A stretch of DNA of 64,000 bases from the NCBI GenBank assembly GCA_035236585.1, contig CP141128.1, positions 35,508,684-35,572,683 on the forward strand. Direction: 5' to 3'. This DNA is from Warburgia ugandensis. Lineage: Eukaryota > Streptophyta > Magnoliopsida > Canellales > Canellaceae. Positions 12,621 to 24,300 of this stretch are shown here, in pieces. How positions within the stretch are numbered: position 1 is the first letter of the stretch; each line of letters starts with the position of its first letter. A program made the translations under genes and the position numbers. The notes under the pieces were generated by a model. It did no database searches and had not been told where the DNA came from. It worked only from the letters and a program-made list of their open reading frames with translations.

Positions 12621-14235
12621 TACATGAGATTTCTAAGTTTTTCTTATCTTGTATATATATATCAAAATTTTTTGAGTTTTCAAAAGATTTTGAGGTTAGA
12701 GTTCTTTTACAGTGATGAGAATTGGATGGTCTAAAGCTTAGTATTTTTACTACTTTAACTTCTTAATAGGAATGCATATGGTTAATTTTGCATTATTATT
12801 CACATCTTAAAGTGTTTTATGAAAGTTAAATAATGGAATAGACTTCCATACAATGCATATGTCTAGACAAATAGATGGTTATGACTTAAAGACCCTGAGG
12901 AAATCAGTGGAGAACTATATACCCAAGGGAGTATTAGAGACTATCATTATTTTTTTAGTGTTATAAGTAATTCCCTATTTTTTTCAGTACACATCAAATT
13001 TGGAAGATCCCAGTATCTTTGTTTTGGTCAAATTACCAAGAATTAAAAGGGAGTACTGACTTTGTTCCCTATATATTTATTGACTTAGATAGTTTCTAAG
13101 AAACCCAGGAAATGATATAGGCCATCCTTGTTTTAACCCAAATATATAAATCTAACCAGTATATGATACCACTAGTTAGACCATTGAGCCTTTTTGAAAA
13201 GCCTTTTTCTTAAAAAAAAAAAAAGAACTTCATTTACCTTAACCCACAAACCCAATAAGAATAACCATTACCTACCTATAAAAAATGAGTAGAGATGGTA
13301 GAAAAAGCAAAAAAGATAAAAGTCAATGAAGTTAAAAATATCAAAAGTACAAAGAAATGTATTCCTTGTCAAAAATCTAAGGAAAAGTGAAAATAGTATT
13401 ATAAAAAGAAAAAGAAAAGAAATGTTATGAAGAAAAGAGAAAAGAAAATATAGATGAGATATTCAGTTCAATATAGTCAAAATAGAAAAGTTGTCCTATA
13501 TCAATTGAAGATTGCTACTCATATTTGAAATTTGAATCCTTTATACCCTTCTTTTCAAAACCTATCCTAAACTTGTGTTTCATCCTATTTGAAGACCTAT
13601 TGATCTTTGGTGCAACATAGCTTTGATGAGGATATAAATATAAAGGAGTTAAGGTGAACTATTTCTAATGGTCTTGGTAATGGCATCTATTCCAAGGGAT
13701 CATATTCTATCTCATCATTACTTAAAATATTATGTTAACCATTGGTCTTATTGGAGTTGGTCACATAGTGAGTGAAATTTGTTTTACCCCTTTCCTTGAG
13801 AGATTTATTTCTAAGGGTATACTAGTGAGAATTTGAGGTCAAGACATCTTTCCAATGGAGCAATAAGCATATATGTTTAAGAATCCTAACTTATGCAGCT
13901 ATACCCACACATGCACTTTGAGATGAAACCAGAATAAAATGGCTTTGGTATGTGGATAATTTGTAGAATTTCTCCTTCATCTTTATTAAGTCGTTAAAGC
14001 AAGTAGAGTACTAATGGATGAGAATTCTTTGACATAAATTAAGGGACTTAGCCTTATGGAATTTTGTTGGTGCATTTATTGCAAACATTCATGAGGAATA
14101 ACTCATCCACCAAGGGTAACCTAGGAGTTTGAAGGCTTGTTTTAGGTGATAAATGCAATCATGAGTACCTACAAAAAAGGCAACCATTTTTGTTTTCATG
14201 ATCTTTTGCATGTTTTGCTCTAAACTGGCAAAATA
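12621..14235. other. Non-coding interior of the Athila-type element
   Basis: This A/T-rich sequence includes an A-rich tract (13208-13470). No reverse transcriptase, RNase H, integrase or envelope-like similarity is visible in any frame. Confidence 0.6.
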
Positions 14236-14249
14236 CTAGTTGGAGGGTG
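14236..14249 (+). promoter_or_regulatory. Polypurine tract of the Athila-type element
   Basis: The sequence AGTTGGAGGGTG ends directly at the TG of the 3' LTR. It is the expected primer site for plus-strand DNA synthesis. Confidence 0.65.
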
Positions 14250-17075
14250 TGACAAGTGTTCGATTTTGTATAAATAATACCCAATTAGAAGCCCATGTGT
14301 TATAACTTATAGTGTTAAATTAAGGTTTTTAGCCAAAATTTTATAACACATGCATTTCTGACCTAGATCAAAAGTTTGATATTTCGTAATTACATAGGTC
14401 AATCAAAAATAAGTGTGTGAATGATCACAATTTGTTAGGATTTAATTAGGGTTTTTCTTCTTTTGTAGGTGTTGAAAAGGTAATTCAAAGGTCAAAATTG
14501 ATCAAGATAAGAATTAAAGTCATTCATGAGATTTCCTAGTCTAGCTAGGAAACCTAAGCAAGCCAAAACCTAAATGTCATCAATCTAAGGTGTGATGAAG
14601 GTTCAAGAGTATCCTAGGGCAATCAAAGAAGCAAATGAAGAAGCAAAAGGTAACTAGAAATGGACCCAAGCCCAAGTCATGCGTTCCCACCACATTTGCA
14701 TAAGAGCCATTCAAGCCACCTTAGTCATTAAAGCCATGAAAAAAAGGTTATAAGCCATATGAGCTACTGAAGCCTTCAAGCCAACCAGTAAAGCCACTTA
14801 AGCTACCAAGGAATGAGCCATCAAGCCAAGGAAGAGTGCCACATAGAGTCACACTATTGGAGCATCAATTCAAGCAACTTTCCTATGTTAAAAGTATGAT
14901 TTTAAAAAAGTTTGAGGGATTAATATAAAAGGTAAGATTATCATGCATTAAGTGACCCATAAAGAGAGAAAAACCCACATTCCTAATCCATTTCCTAACC
15001 CTCATCCACTCATCCCACTAGGGTTCCATATTTTTAAGTGAAGGAGGGAGCAACCATCCAAGAGGAGGATGCCCCCTTGGTTAGTTGGCAAAATCAAGTG
15101 GTTTCCTAATTAGAAAATCTGAGATCTAAGTCCATGAAAATATGTAAATACCCTACATTTTCTTCCAGATTTTCCTCCTTATTTCCCTCACTTATCCACC
15201 ATGCAAATTCCATCCAATTAGGAGGGTGGAGAGCCACTTTCCTCCCATGGAAAAGGATGCATCCCCCCTTTATAATTTAGAAACCAGCATGCTCATGTTT
15301 ATCTATCTCTCTTATGTCATCTTTATGCATCATTCTTACCTAAATTTCCTCCAAAATCTTCTTCATTCACTACCCTAACCCTAGAGCTACTTTTCTCATG
15401 ATTTGACCCTTTCCTAAGTTAGAAACCCACCCATTTATATATCTCCCATGGTTCATACGAATTTTCCAAGTAGAGGTTGGGTGAGACAACCTTCAAAGGA
15501 GCACTCTAGCTTGGGATCTTCTAAAACTTTGGATTTGGGACTTCTTTGTTACTTTTTTCCTCTGGTCTTCTTGTTATTCTCTTACTTATTTGCTCTCTAA
15601 TTTTGGTTAGTAACTTAGTTGTTTTGCTTTAATTTCATTGGCTGTAGTTTTTATTATTTTGTTCCTTAAAGCCCATGCTATCTTTCCAACCCTCAAGCCT
15701 TTCCTTTCTTGCTTCAATTATATTATTTACCTTGTTATTTAATCAAGATTTGAGTTAGTTATTCTCTGGTAGTGACAACCAAGAGAATAGCTAGCTTAAA
15801 TCCTTGATTTCCCCACTGAAATTCCATGTTTCCCACCCTCTTTTCCTCTAGTTTCGAGTAGTTTTTCCTTAAGTTAGTTCACCCACTTAGCTTTATTTTC
15901 TCTTGAATTCCTTGATGGATTTCATTTTCATGTCATCAAACTTTAGTTTGTGAGCATTGTATTGCATTGTCAGTGTTGTTTAGATAGGATTTCATGCTTA
16001 AGAATTAGACATAATTCAATAAATTTTTGTGAGAATTCTTGTTATGGATTGTTTATTTCATCAAGGTACTTAAGATCTAGGTTGTTTTCTTGCATAAGAG
16101 TTATGGTTTCAGTTGCTTATCTGTACATGTTTTAGTTAAGGTTCTTAAGTACCAAAATCTAGAAATTGTTTTCTCCTTAACTTTGTGCTTTTATTCGCAG
16201 TCACCAAAACACCTCCTTTGCTTGAGTCCTTAAGTACTTATTTAGATTTCCATGTTGTTTATTAGATCCCATAGTTAATTTTCATGTTGTCTTGCATTAG
16301 AACCATCAAATTTAGTCATCTTTGAGGCCATAGAACCACGCACACAGTCTTAGACCCATGAGTATGGTACCAAGTCCCATTAATCTTTAATATTTTGTTA
16401 ATTTAGTTCTTAGATCTTTTTAACAATAGTTGAATTAGTTGTTTGCATGTTATTTTAGGTTTAGAAAGTTTTCTTCTTTTTTTTTTTTTTAGAAAGCTCT
16501 ATTTTAAGCAAGTTTTAGTTTAGGAAAGTGCTAAATTAGGAAATTTTTCTTTTTAATTAATTCCCTTAAGTTTAATTTCTTAGTTTGAATCTTTCTAATT
16601 CTCTATAGTTTCTTTATTGTCTTACTTGTTAATTAGTTAAGCTTCCAACTCTATTTGCTTAGTTTAAGTTTCCTTTACTTTTATTCTAGATTAGGAAAGT
16701 TTCCATTTTTAGTAATTGTGTTAAGTTAGTTACTTACTATAATTCATTCTTAGCTTACTATTGTTTCCTTACTTAATTGCATGTTAGTTAGGCAAGTTTC
16801 CATTTTCATTGTTTAGCTTTAATTTAGGCAAATTTCCTTTAGTTCTAGTTTAAATTTTTGTGCATGTTTACATTCTTGCTTTCTTTAATGTCCTAATTCA
16901 ATCCAACTCTCTTTCTTTGCTTGAAGTTAATCAATTTGAAAAAAATCCAATCCATTGCAAATCTATGATATTTCTCATGGGATTGACCTCTCTTACATGA
17001 AAATAGTACATTGATTCGTATGCTTACGAGTAATTTTAGGTTCATGTGCTTACAAGTAATTTTAAAGCAACACCA
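14250..17075 (+). repeat. 3' LTR of the Athila-type element
   Basis: It starts TGACAAGTGTTCG and ends AAAGCAACACCA, directly before the second CAAAC. It aligns with the 5' LTR throughout. A TATA-like TTATATATC lies at 15435-15443. Confidence 0.9.
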
Positions 17076-17080
17076 CAAAC
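17076..17080. repeat. Target-site duplication CAAAC, right copy
   Basis: It matches 6280-6284 exactly. Confidence 0.9.
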
Positions 17081-17835
17081 CATATAAACATATTAGTAAT
17101 TTTCTCATTCTAACATTTGCTCTGACACTCCAATCTCCCCCTCTATCAATCTTATATAAATTTTTGAAATCTCATTTTCTTTACTTACCATATCTCATTG
17201 TTAGTAAACCAAAGGTCTATTATCCACTATGCCAAGATACTGCTATGAACACGATGTGAGATCTAAATTTCATGAGTTTCTATGATCTCATAGAAATATA
17301 ATTATGTACTTATGCATGATTCAACAATGAACATCATACTTGGAATTGAGTTTGTATATGGCTTTATCTAGCTTTTATGTAAGTATTGAGATTATATGTA
17401 TATATATTCACCTGATGAATGTGCTTGCATTTGGACCCTATATGGGTGAGAGCTTAGATAATGTACAAGGATGCTACAATGTCCTAAGACTCATGAAAGT
17501 TTTTCTAAGGGTTATAAGACCCTAATGGCACTATGTTATGATGGTTTAGACTGGCCCTTAACCTTAAAAAGGATACCTGCCTGATATGATGATTTTGTGT
17601 TATGGAAGTATGTATCTGGGAAGACTACTTCCATTTTGATTCGGTAGCCCCACGAGAACCAATACAGACAGTGTGGTGTCTGTGGTCAAGCGTAATTGGT
17701 AGATTATTCCTCTACATGCATGGTTAGTCATTTCTGTTAGCTAGACATGATATACATGTCAGTCATCCTTGAGGGTTCAAATCATTGCCTATAAGGCTTA
17801 TGGTAGGATGTTGCTACCCAGATCTATGATTTGTT

Positions 17836-17840
<5 letters not shown>

Positions 17841-17880
<40 letters not shown>
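17841..17880. repeat. (TA)20 microsatellite
   Basis: A pure TA dinucleotide run of 40 bp. Confidence 0.95.
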
Positions 17881-17883
<3 letters not shown>

Positions 17884-18178
17884 ATGTGTGTGAGCATCTC
17901 CAGATTTTAGCATTTATCTGAGTTATTAACTATTATGAGTTTGATATTGAATACTTGATTAGAATATTGTGTTTGATCATGCCTAATTATGTGATTGGTG
18001 TGGTTTTCAAATATACTTTAGGAATTTTTCATTGACTTTCATACTCACTGCCACCAACATTTTAGATAAGGCTTATAGGACCACAGATAGTTTGGACAGG
18101 TAGAGGATTGCGGAGGATGAGTGAAGAGGAAAAAAGGTATGAAGAAGAAAGATTAGTTTTCTTGAGTTAGTTGAACTT

Positions 18179-18242
18179 AGTATTTGACATTACATCTAAA
18201 TGTATTGTTGAGTATTTGACATTACATCTAAATGTATTGTTG
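18179..18242. repeat. 2 x 32-bp perfect tandem repeat
   Basis: The unit beginning AGTATTTGACATTACATC occurs at 18179-18210 and 18211-18242 with no differences, so the duplication is recent. Confidence 0.92.
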
Positions 18243-18585
18243 ATGGACATGTATGACATTTGGATTATTATGTATATGGTATTTTATGGATTATTTAATT
18301 GGTCGTGGTTGTGACAAATGGGTTCTGCATGCGCACATATAGTAATGTTTATTTTGGTTATATGGGGAGTTTTCTAATAAGGATGGTAGGGCTTGAAGAA
18401 GTAGCTGTTGGAAATTAATATATATGTATGGGTGTTATCTTTTAAAATATTTAAAAAAAATTAGGGTACCTAGAAGTTTCAAAAAGGATTTGCAAAAAAA
18501 CTATTTTAGAAAACCTAGGTCATTGCATTATTATATTCCCAACCTTGCAATTCACATACTCTTACCCTCTTACCTTTTTGGGGCA

Positions 18586-18590
18586 TTTAG
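18586..18590. repeat. Target-site duplication TTTAG, left copy
   Basis: TTTAG precedes the LTR start and is repeated at 28348-28352. Confidence 0.95.
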
Positions 18591-19010
18591 TGTAATGACT
18601 CCAATTTTGTAATATTGAAATTCCAAGTTTAGCAATGAAAAGTTCAGTTTTAAAGAAAAGGGTATTTTAGACATTTCACTATTCACCTTGACTGAACCTA
18701 GAAATTTGGTCCTAAAAATGGTTCCATTAGATGCGTCTCGGAAAAAGGAATCCAACGAGACCAAAATCACCTAAAACGAAGTTAAAATGAGCAAGATATG
18801 GCCCTTTGAGGTTCAGGGGCAAAACTATAAATTTTACAAAAACGGCTTTAGCCTGCAAACACAGGGGCCCATTTTGATACGAGCTCCCCTTCATCGTCAA
18901 CCTCTAGAGGGTTATAGAACGGCGGCGATTGGAGGAGAAATCACCACCATTCTGGAGGTTTCTCCACTGCCATTCAAAGGCGGTGAGAGCCCCCTCCAGA
19001 ACCCTCTCTT

Positions 19011-19028
19011 AGCTCTATAAATAGAGCT
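19011..19028 (+). promoter_or_regulatory. LTR TATA box within an inverted repeat
   Basis: AGCTCTATAAATAGAGCT is the only strong TATA box in this LTR. It is identical at 26203-26220 in the 3' LTR and present on the minus strand at 3025-3042. Transcription would start about 30 bp downstream, placing the GC-rich hairpins in the RNA leader. Confidence 0.75.
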
Positions 19029-19237
19029 CTTTGGCGCCTCTAATGGCAGCCAAAAACGTTGAAGAAAAACAAGTCGTGGAGCAGTGACCTAGAAGGGAAA
19101 ATAAGGACAAAAACCCAGCAATGAGCCAGGTACGTCCGAGATCACTCAAAACCCATCTCCACCATAGTTCCAGCAATGATTTCCCTAGGTTTTTGCATGA
19201 AAAACATGCAAAACGGAGCCCAGGAGAGCCACCAAGG

Positions 19238-19392
19238 ACCCAGGGACGTCCCCTGGGTCGCACTGGTTTGACAGGGGTCGAACCAGGGTGTCCTGAGGAC
19301 TCCCCGGTTCCCCAACGAGCGGGACATTCCAGTCGGAACGTCCCACGTCGACTTCCGTTTGAAAAACCAAACGGGCGCGTCCCTAGACGCTC
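19238..19392 (+). other. Hairpin cluster in the retrotransposon RNA leader
   Basis: Inverted repeats lie in series: ACCCAGGG/CCCTGGGT (19238-19258); GGGACATTCC/GGAACGTCCC around AGTC (19321-19344); and a weakened GGGCGCGTCC palindrome (about 19373-19392). The equivalents in the 3' LTR are at about 26433-26453, 26514-26537 and 26565-26588. Confidence 0.7.
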
Positions 19393-20823
19393 CCGCAAAA
19401 GAAAGGAGCAGCAGGAAAACCCGGCCACTAAGGCGCACGCTGCAGACGCACAGTGCGCTAGCGCTGCGGGTTTTTTTTTCACTCCTTAAGGAAGCCAGGG
19501 CGCACGACGAAATCGCGCAGCGCCCTAGTATTCCTTTTTTTTTCATTCTTAAGACTCTATGTACATACGACACTAAAACGCTTATAACTTGAGATCTAGA
19601 GCTCCGATTGAGGCACCGTAAAAGGCGTTGTGTCCGTGTCGACGGCGCGGACATATCCAAACTATAAAATCAATGATCAAGGCCCAATCAAAGGTGGGCA
19701 TGACCCTTATAATAGGATGGTGGCGCAGGGCCACTAGAACTTTGGAAAACTAAGGATACCAGGGCCCAATTAGGACCTTAGGACACCCATAGGCATAGGG
19801 ATGGACCCCTAATGCCTAAGTAATAAGACCAATTACTCTAAAAACCCATAAAAGATAGGCCAAACTAACCTTAATTCCCCAAACCACAGGAGCGTCCGAG
19901 GACAAAAGGGTTAGCACGACCTAGCCAGGTGGGTGCTCTATCACTATTAGATTCTTTTAAAAGAACTATTATTGTTTTGAGAACATATGTTTTAAATATA
20001 TGACTTGTTTAGCATGACTTATTTCAGCATGCATGTGATAAATGCTTTGTACATAGACATATTTTGTAAAATGATTGCATATACAATTATGCACATAAAT
20101 GTTTTTCAAACAAGTGCATACATTGCATGATTTAAGTACTTGCAAAGATTGCATGTCCTTGAGGGTTGCCAAAAGATGTTGGAGTGCCGAGGGCCAGGCA
20201 GTTGTGAGGGACCCAAAGAGGACAGGTTTTGAAAAGAGGTTTTGGCTTAGTTGATCTTATGTGATTTGGGCTAGTAAGCCCGTGGGTGCTATGCCGAGGG
20301 GTCTGGGTTGGCCACCCAGCCTCTACCACTACTAGGTGGAATGGGTACCACGCCCAAAAAAGGGCATGTCCCTACGTCGACTGCATGTGGTACAGGGGGC
20401 TACCACTGGTGTCACGGCACTGGGTCGATGTGTCATATGCCCCGTGGAGGCTATGATGCTGTGTCCTCAGGTACTCGGGGACCACACGGCGGCGAGGTCG
20501 TGGGCATAGTTTGAACCCTATGGTTTGATGATTTATGTGCATTGCATATGGCATGATATGAGGTTGGTCAACCATACCATACTAGAGATCCATGAGTTGG
20601 ACTCTATGAAGCATCTATTGCATATCATGATGTTATCATATATATGTATATGATACTTTCAATTTTGGATTATGTGATCCTTTACGTCATTAGCATTTCA
20701 GTTTGATAACGGATTCTTATATTGATATTGAGCTTGAGTATTTAGACATGCACATGTTTTGAAAGAACATATGATTTTAAAACATCTCATGCATTATAAA
20801 ACTAGTAGTGATAGGCTCCTACT

Positions 20824-20840
20824 GAGTATAGTATATACTC
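20824..20840. promoter_or_regulatory. Conserved LTR palindrome
   Basis: GAGTATAGTATATACTC recurs at 27979-27995, on the opposite strand at 1222-1238, and with one change at 56897-56913. It always lies about 350-400 bp from the LTR end, next to an ACTAGTAGTGATAG box. The function is unknown. Confidence 0.6.
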
Positions 20841-21192
20841 ACCCAATCCTCAACATTTTTCAGACACCAAGTAAATACTTAAGGGCAAGGAACGCTTGTG
20901 CTAGGAACCATCCAGGCTAAGTACAAGTAAGGAAAACCCCTACCTTATCTTTCAATGTTACTTGATTGTAGTTACTCTCTAATAGAAATTTGTGACTAAC
21001 ACTTTCTTGGGAATAATATTGATTTAAACTTTGCCATGGCTAAATAATTTGAGAATATGTTTTGACACTAGGATTTTTTATGAAAGATTGTTTTCCAAAT
21101 GAAAAAGATTTTCATGCATCTCATACTTATAAAACAAGAGATCTCACCTTTTTATCAAAATTGCATCATATAAAAACCTGGGTCGTGACAGT

Positions 21193-21204
21193 TGGTATCA
21201 GAGC
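21193..21204 (+). promoter_or_regulatory. Primer-binding site, initiator tRNA-Met type
   Basis: TGGTATCAGAGC starts two bases after the 5' LTR and matches the standard plant LTR-element site complementary to initiator tRNA-Met. Confidence 0.92.
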
Positions 21205-21330
21205 ACGGTTTAACGTTACTCACAGCCCAGTTATGAGGAGAATAACTTATAATCAAGTTTCATCCATGAAAGAGTAAGGGGTAATAGGATAACACAAACT
21301 GAGATTTGGTGAATTGCCTTGTGATTACAG

Positions 21331-24300
21331 ATGCCTAGGAAGAAAGGAAGCAATGCTCCAAGACCTGAAGCCCCACCAGTGGACTCCACTGGGTCGGGCA
21401 ACGAGAGGGTTGAGTTATTCCAACAATTCTTACAGAATATGGGACAATACATGCATAACCATAGCCAAACTCCTACCCCCCGAGATCCTTCCCCTGATAA
21501 GGCAATAGATAGGACTGAGGTTCAATTAGAAAGGTTTCAAAAACTAGCTCCCTCATTCACAGGAGAAGATGAAGCATCTACAGCTGAAAAATGGTTAATT
21601 GATATTGAAAAGATATTTAAGGCCATGAACATATCTGAGGAAAGAAAAGTACCCATGCCACATTTGTGTTAAGGGGAGAGGCTACCTTTTGGTGGGAAAC
21701 TCGGAAAGAACTTATTTTGATCAGCAAGAAACAATAGGATGGGAAGAGTTTAAAAAGGTCTTTAACGACAAATATTATCCTAAACACATAAGAAAACAGA
21801 AGGAAAAGGAATTTATGGACTTAGAACAAGGAAATATGATCATCCAACAATATGAAAGTAGATTCATCAGCCTCCGAAGATTTGCACCACACGCTTGTGC
21901 TGATGAGGAAGATGCGGCCGAAAGATTTGTAGATGGACTCAACCCAGGACTCAGGAATAGAGTTCTAGGTTTCCAACCTTCCACCGTAGCCAAGGCAGTA
22001 GAGATGGCCTCCCTATATGAAAAAGATTACCAAAGGAATCAGGTGATGAAGGAAACTAAGAACATCAACACCATGAGAAACAAGGGAAAGAGACCATTTC
22101 AGTCATCTGGACCCAGGCCACCTTTCAAGAAGCCGTTTGAAAACAAGGGAAGAAGACTAGACTGGAAAACATGCCCTAAGTGTAACAGGAGTCATTTAGG
22201 CAAAACATGTCCTATTTTCAACATCACTTGCTATCTTTGTGGAGAACCAGGACATTTTGCTAGGGATTGTCCAAAAAGGAAAGTACAAGAGCGTAAAGAA
22301 GATCAAGTTCCAAAAAGCCAAGGACATGTCTTTGCCCTCACTTCCAGTCAAGCCCAAGCTTCAAATGCAGTCGTTGAAGGTATTCTTTCTATCTATGATA
22401 CACCTGCTAAAGTTCTATTTGATACAGGCTCCACTCATTCTTTCATATCCCGGGAATTTGCATCATCCTTGGACATTATACCACAGGACCTAGACTTCAC
22501 TCTAGATGTCATGACTCCTGTAGGCCAGGCACTTCTCACCTATTCTTATATCCAGGATGTCCCCATTTTGATTAAGGACCATTTGTTACATGCCAACCTT
22601 ATCCACTTAGATATGAATGACTTCGACATCATCCTAGGTATGGACTGGCTAGCCTTTCATCAACCCTTTGTTAATTGCCATCGAAAGCGTGTCACTTTTA
22701 CCCTACCTAATAGAGACACTTTCACCCTCCAAGGAAGAAAGGATTATTCTGAAGCGTGTGTTATTTCTGCCATGAAAGCAGTTAAACACATTGCTCAAGG
22801 ATGCCCCTTCTTCTTAGCCAAGATTGAATCTATCGAGAGTCCCCAACCAAAGCTAGAGGATGTCGAGGTTGTCCAAGAATTTCCTGACGTGTTCCCTGAG
22901 GACTTACCAGGTCTACCTCCACCAAGGGAAATTGAGTTCATCATTGACCTTATACCTGGTACTTCCCCCATTTCCAAAGCTCCTTACTGAATGGCTCCTG
23001 CAGAACTAAGAGAACTGAAGACCCAGTTACAGGAACTACTTGACAAAGGGTTCATACGACCTAGCGTGTCTCCGTGGGGAGCTCCAGTCCTTTTTGTTAA
23101 GAAAAAGGATGGCTCCATGAGATTGTGCATAGACTATCGGATGCTGAATAGGGTCACCATTAAAAATAAGTACCCTCTTCCCTGAATTGATGATCTTTTC
23201 GATCAACTTCAGTCAGCCAGAGTCTTCTCTAAGATTGATCTACGATCAGGGTACCATCAACTTCGAGTTAGAGAAGAAGATATCCCCAAGACAGCCTTCA
23301 GGACTCGATACGGCCATTATGAATTCAGAGTAATGTCCTTTGGTTTAACTAATGCTCCAGCCGCGTTTATGGACCTCATGAATAGGGTGTTTAAGGAGTA
23401 CTTAGATAAATTCATCATAGTGTTTGTGGATGATATCTTAATATATTCTAAAACTCCTGAAGACCATATGGAACATCTAAGGATAACATTAAGCACCCTA
23501 CGAGCACACAAGTTATATGCAAATTTCAGTAAGTGTGAGTTTTGGCTGGAAAAGGTAAATTTCTTAGGACACATTATTTCTCAAGATGGCATAGCAGTTG
23601 ACCCCACTAAGGTTGAGTCAGTACAGAACTGGGAAAGACCTAAGACAGTCACAGAAATAAGAAGCTTCTTAGGACTTGCCGGATATTACAGGAGATTCAT
23701 CGAAGGTTTTTCACAAATTGCTTTACCTCTAACTAAGCTGACCAGGAAAGACACAAGATTTGAATGGACTGATAAATGTGAGGAAAGCTTCCAAGAACTA
23801 AAAAGAAGGTTGACTACCGCACCTGTCCTTACCTTACCTTCAGGAAGTGGCGGATTTGAGATATACAGTGATGCCTCGCAACAAGGACTAGGCTGCGTAC
23901 TTATGCAACATGGGAAGGTGATTGCTTATGCTTCTCAGCAACTCAAGAAGCATGAAGTCAATTACCCGACCCATGACTTGGAATTAGCGGCCATAGTCTT
24001 TGCCTTGCGAATATGGAGACATTATTTATATGGGGAAAAGTTTGAAGTATTTACATATCATAAGAGTCTTAAATATATCTTTTCCCAACAAGACTTAAAC
24101 ATGCGACAAAGAAGATGGATGGAATACTTAAAAGACTATGACTTCTCCATTCATTATCACCCTGGAAAAGCTAATGTGGTAGCTAATGCATTAAGCAGAA
24201 AAACCCAAGGGATGTGTGCAAGTTTATTAACTAAGAGATGGAAGCTATTACAAGATGTAATCACATGGAAACCAGACATAAGTAAGCACAAGATCATTAT

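Larger units (their letters stand above)
6285..17075 (+). mobile_element. Complete non-autonomous Athila-type LTR retrotransposon
   Basis: The 10.8-kb element has LTRs of 2812 and 2826 bp, a perfect 5-bp TSD (CAAAC), a decayed tRNA-Asp-type primer-binding site, and a purine tract before the 3' LTR. The 5.15-kb interior holds an Athila-like gag and a protease remnant, then the conserved downstream motif typical of this group. There is no trace of RT, RNase H, integrase or an envelope-like ORF. Transposition would have needed enzymes from an autonomous relative. The LTRs differ by many substitutions and small indels, so the insertion is old. Confidence 0.92.
17081..18585. other. Stretch without a gene, possible end of the left-edge element's LTR
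   Basis: There is no coding similarity. Around 18034-18065 the text resembles the pre-PBS end of Tekay LTRs (ACTCACTGCCACCAACATTTTAG). GGTCGTGGTTGTGACA at 18301-18316 resembles the GGGTCGTGACA ends of the other LTRs here. It may be the distal part of the LTR begun at 791. It holds a (TA)20 tract and a 2x32-bp tandem repeat, listed separately. Confidence 0.4.
18591..21190 (+). repeat. 5' LTR of the Tekay-type element
   Basis: It runs from TGTAATGACTCC to GGTCGTGACA. It holds a TATA box (19011-19028), a GC-rich hairpin-forming leader (19170-19530) and a conserved 17-bp palindrome (20824-20840). ORFs seen on both strands at 19015-19660 come from the GC-rich leader and are not genes. Confidence 0.95.

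Noticed and set aside
12621..14235. Envelope-like ORF expected in some Athila elements
   Set aside because: No long frame or membrane-protein pattern is present in this interior.
19015..19660. Long overlapping ORFs on both strands (up to 172 codons), repeated at 26334-26885 and 2474-3014
   Set aside because: They lie in the GC-rich leader of the LTRs, recur with the repeats, and encode nothing recognisable. They are compositional.
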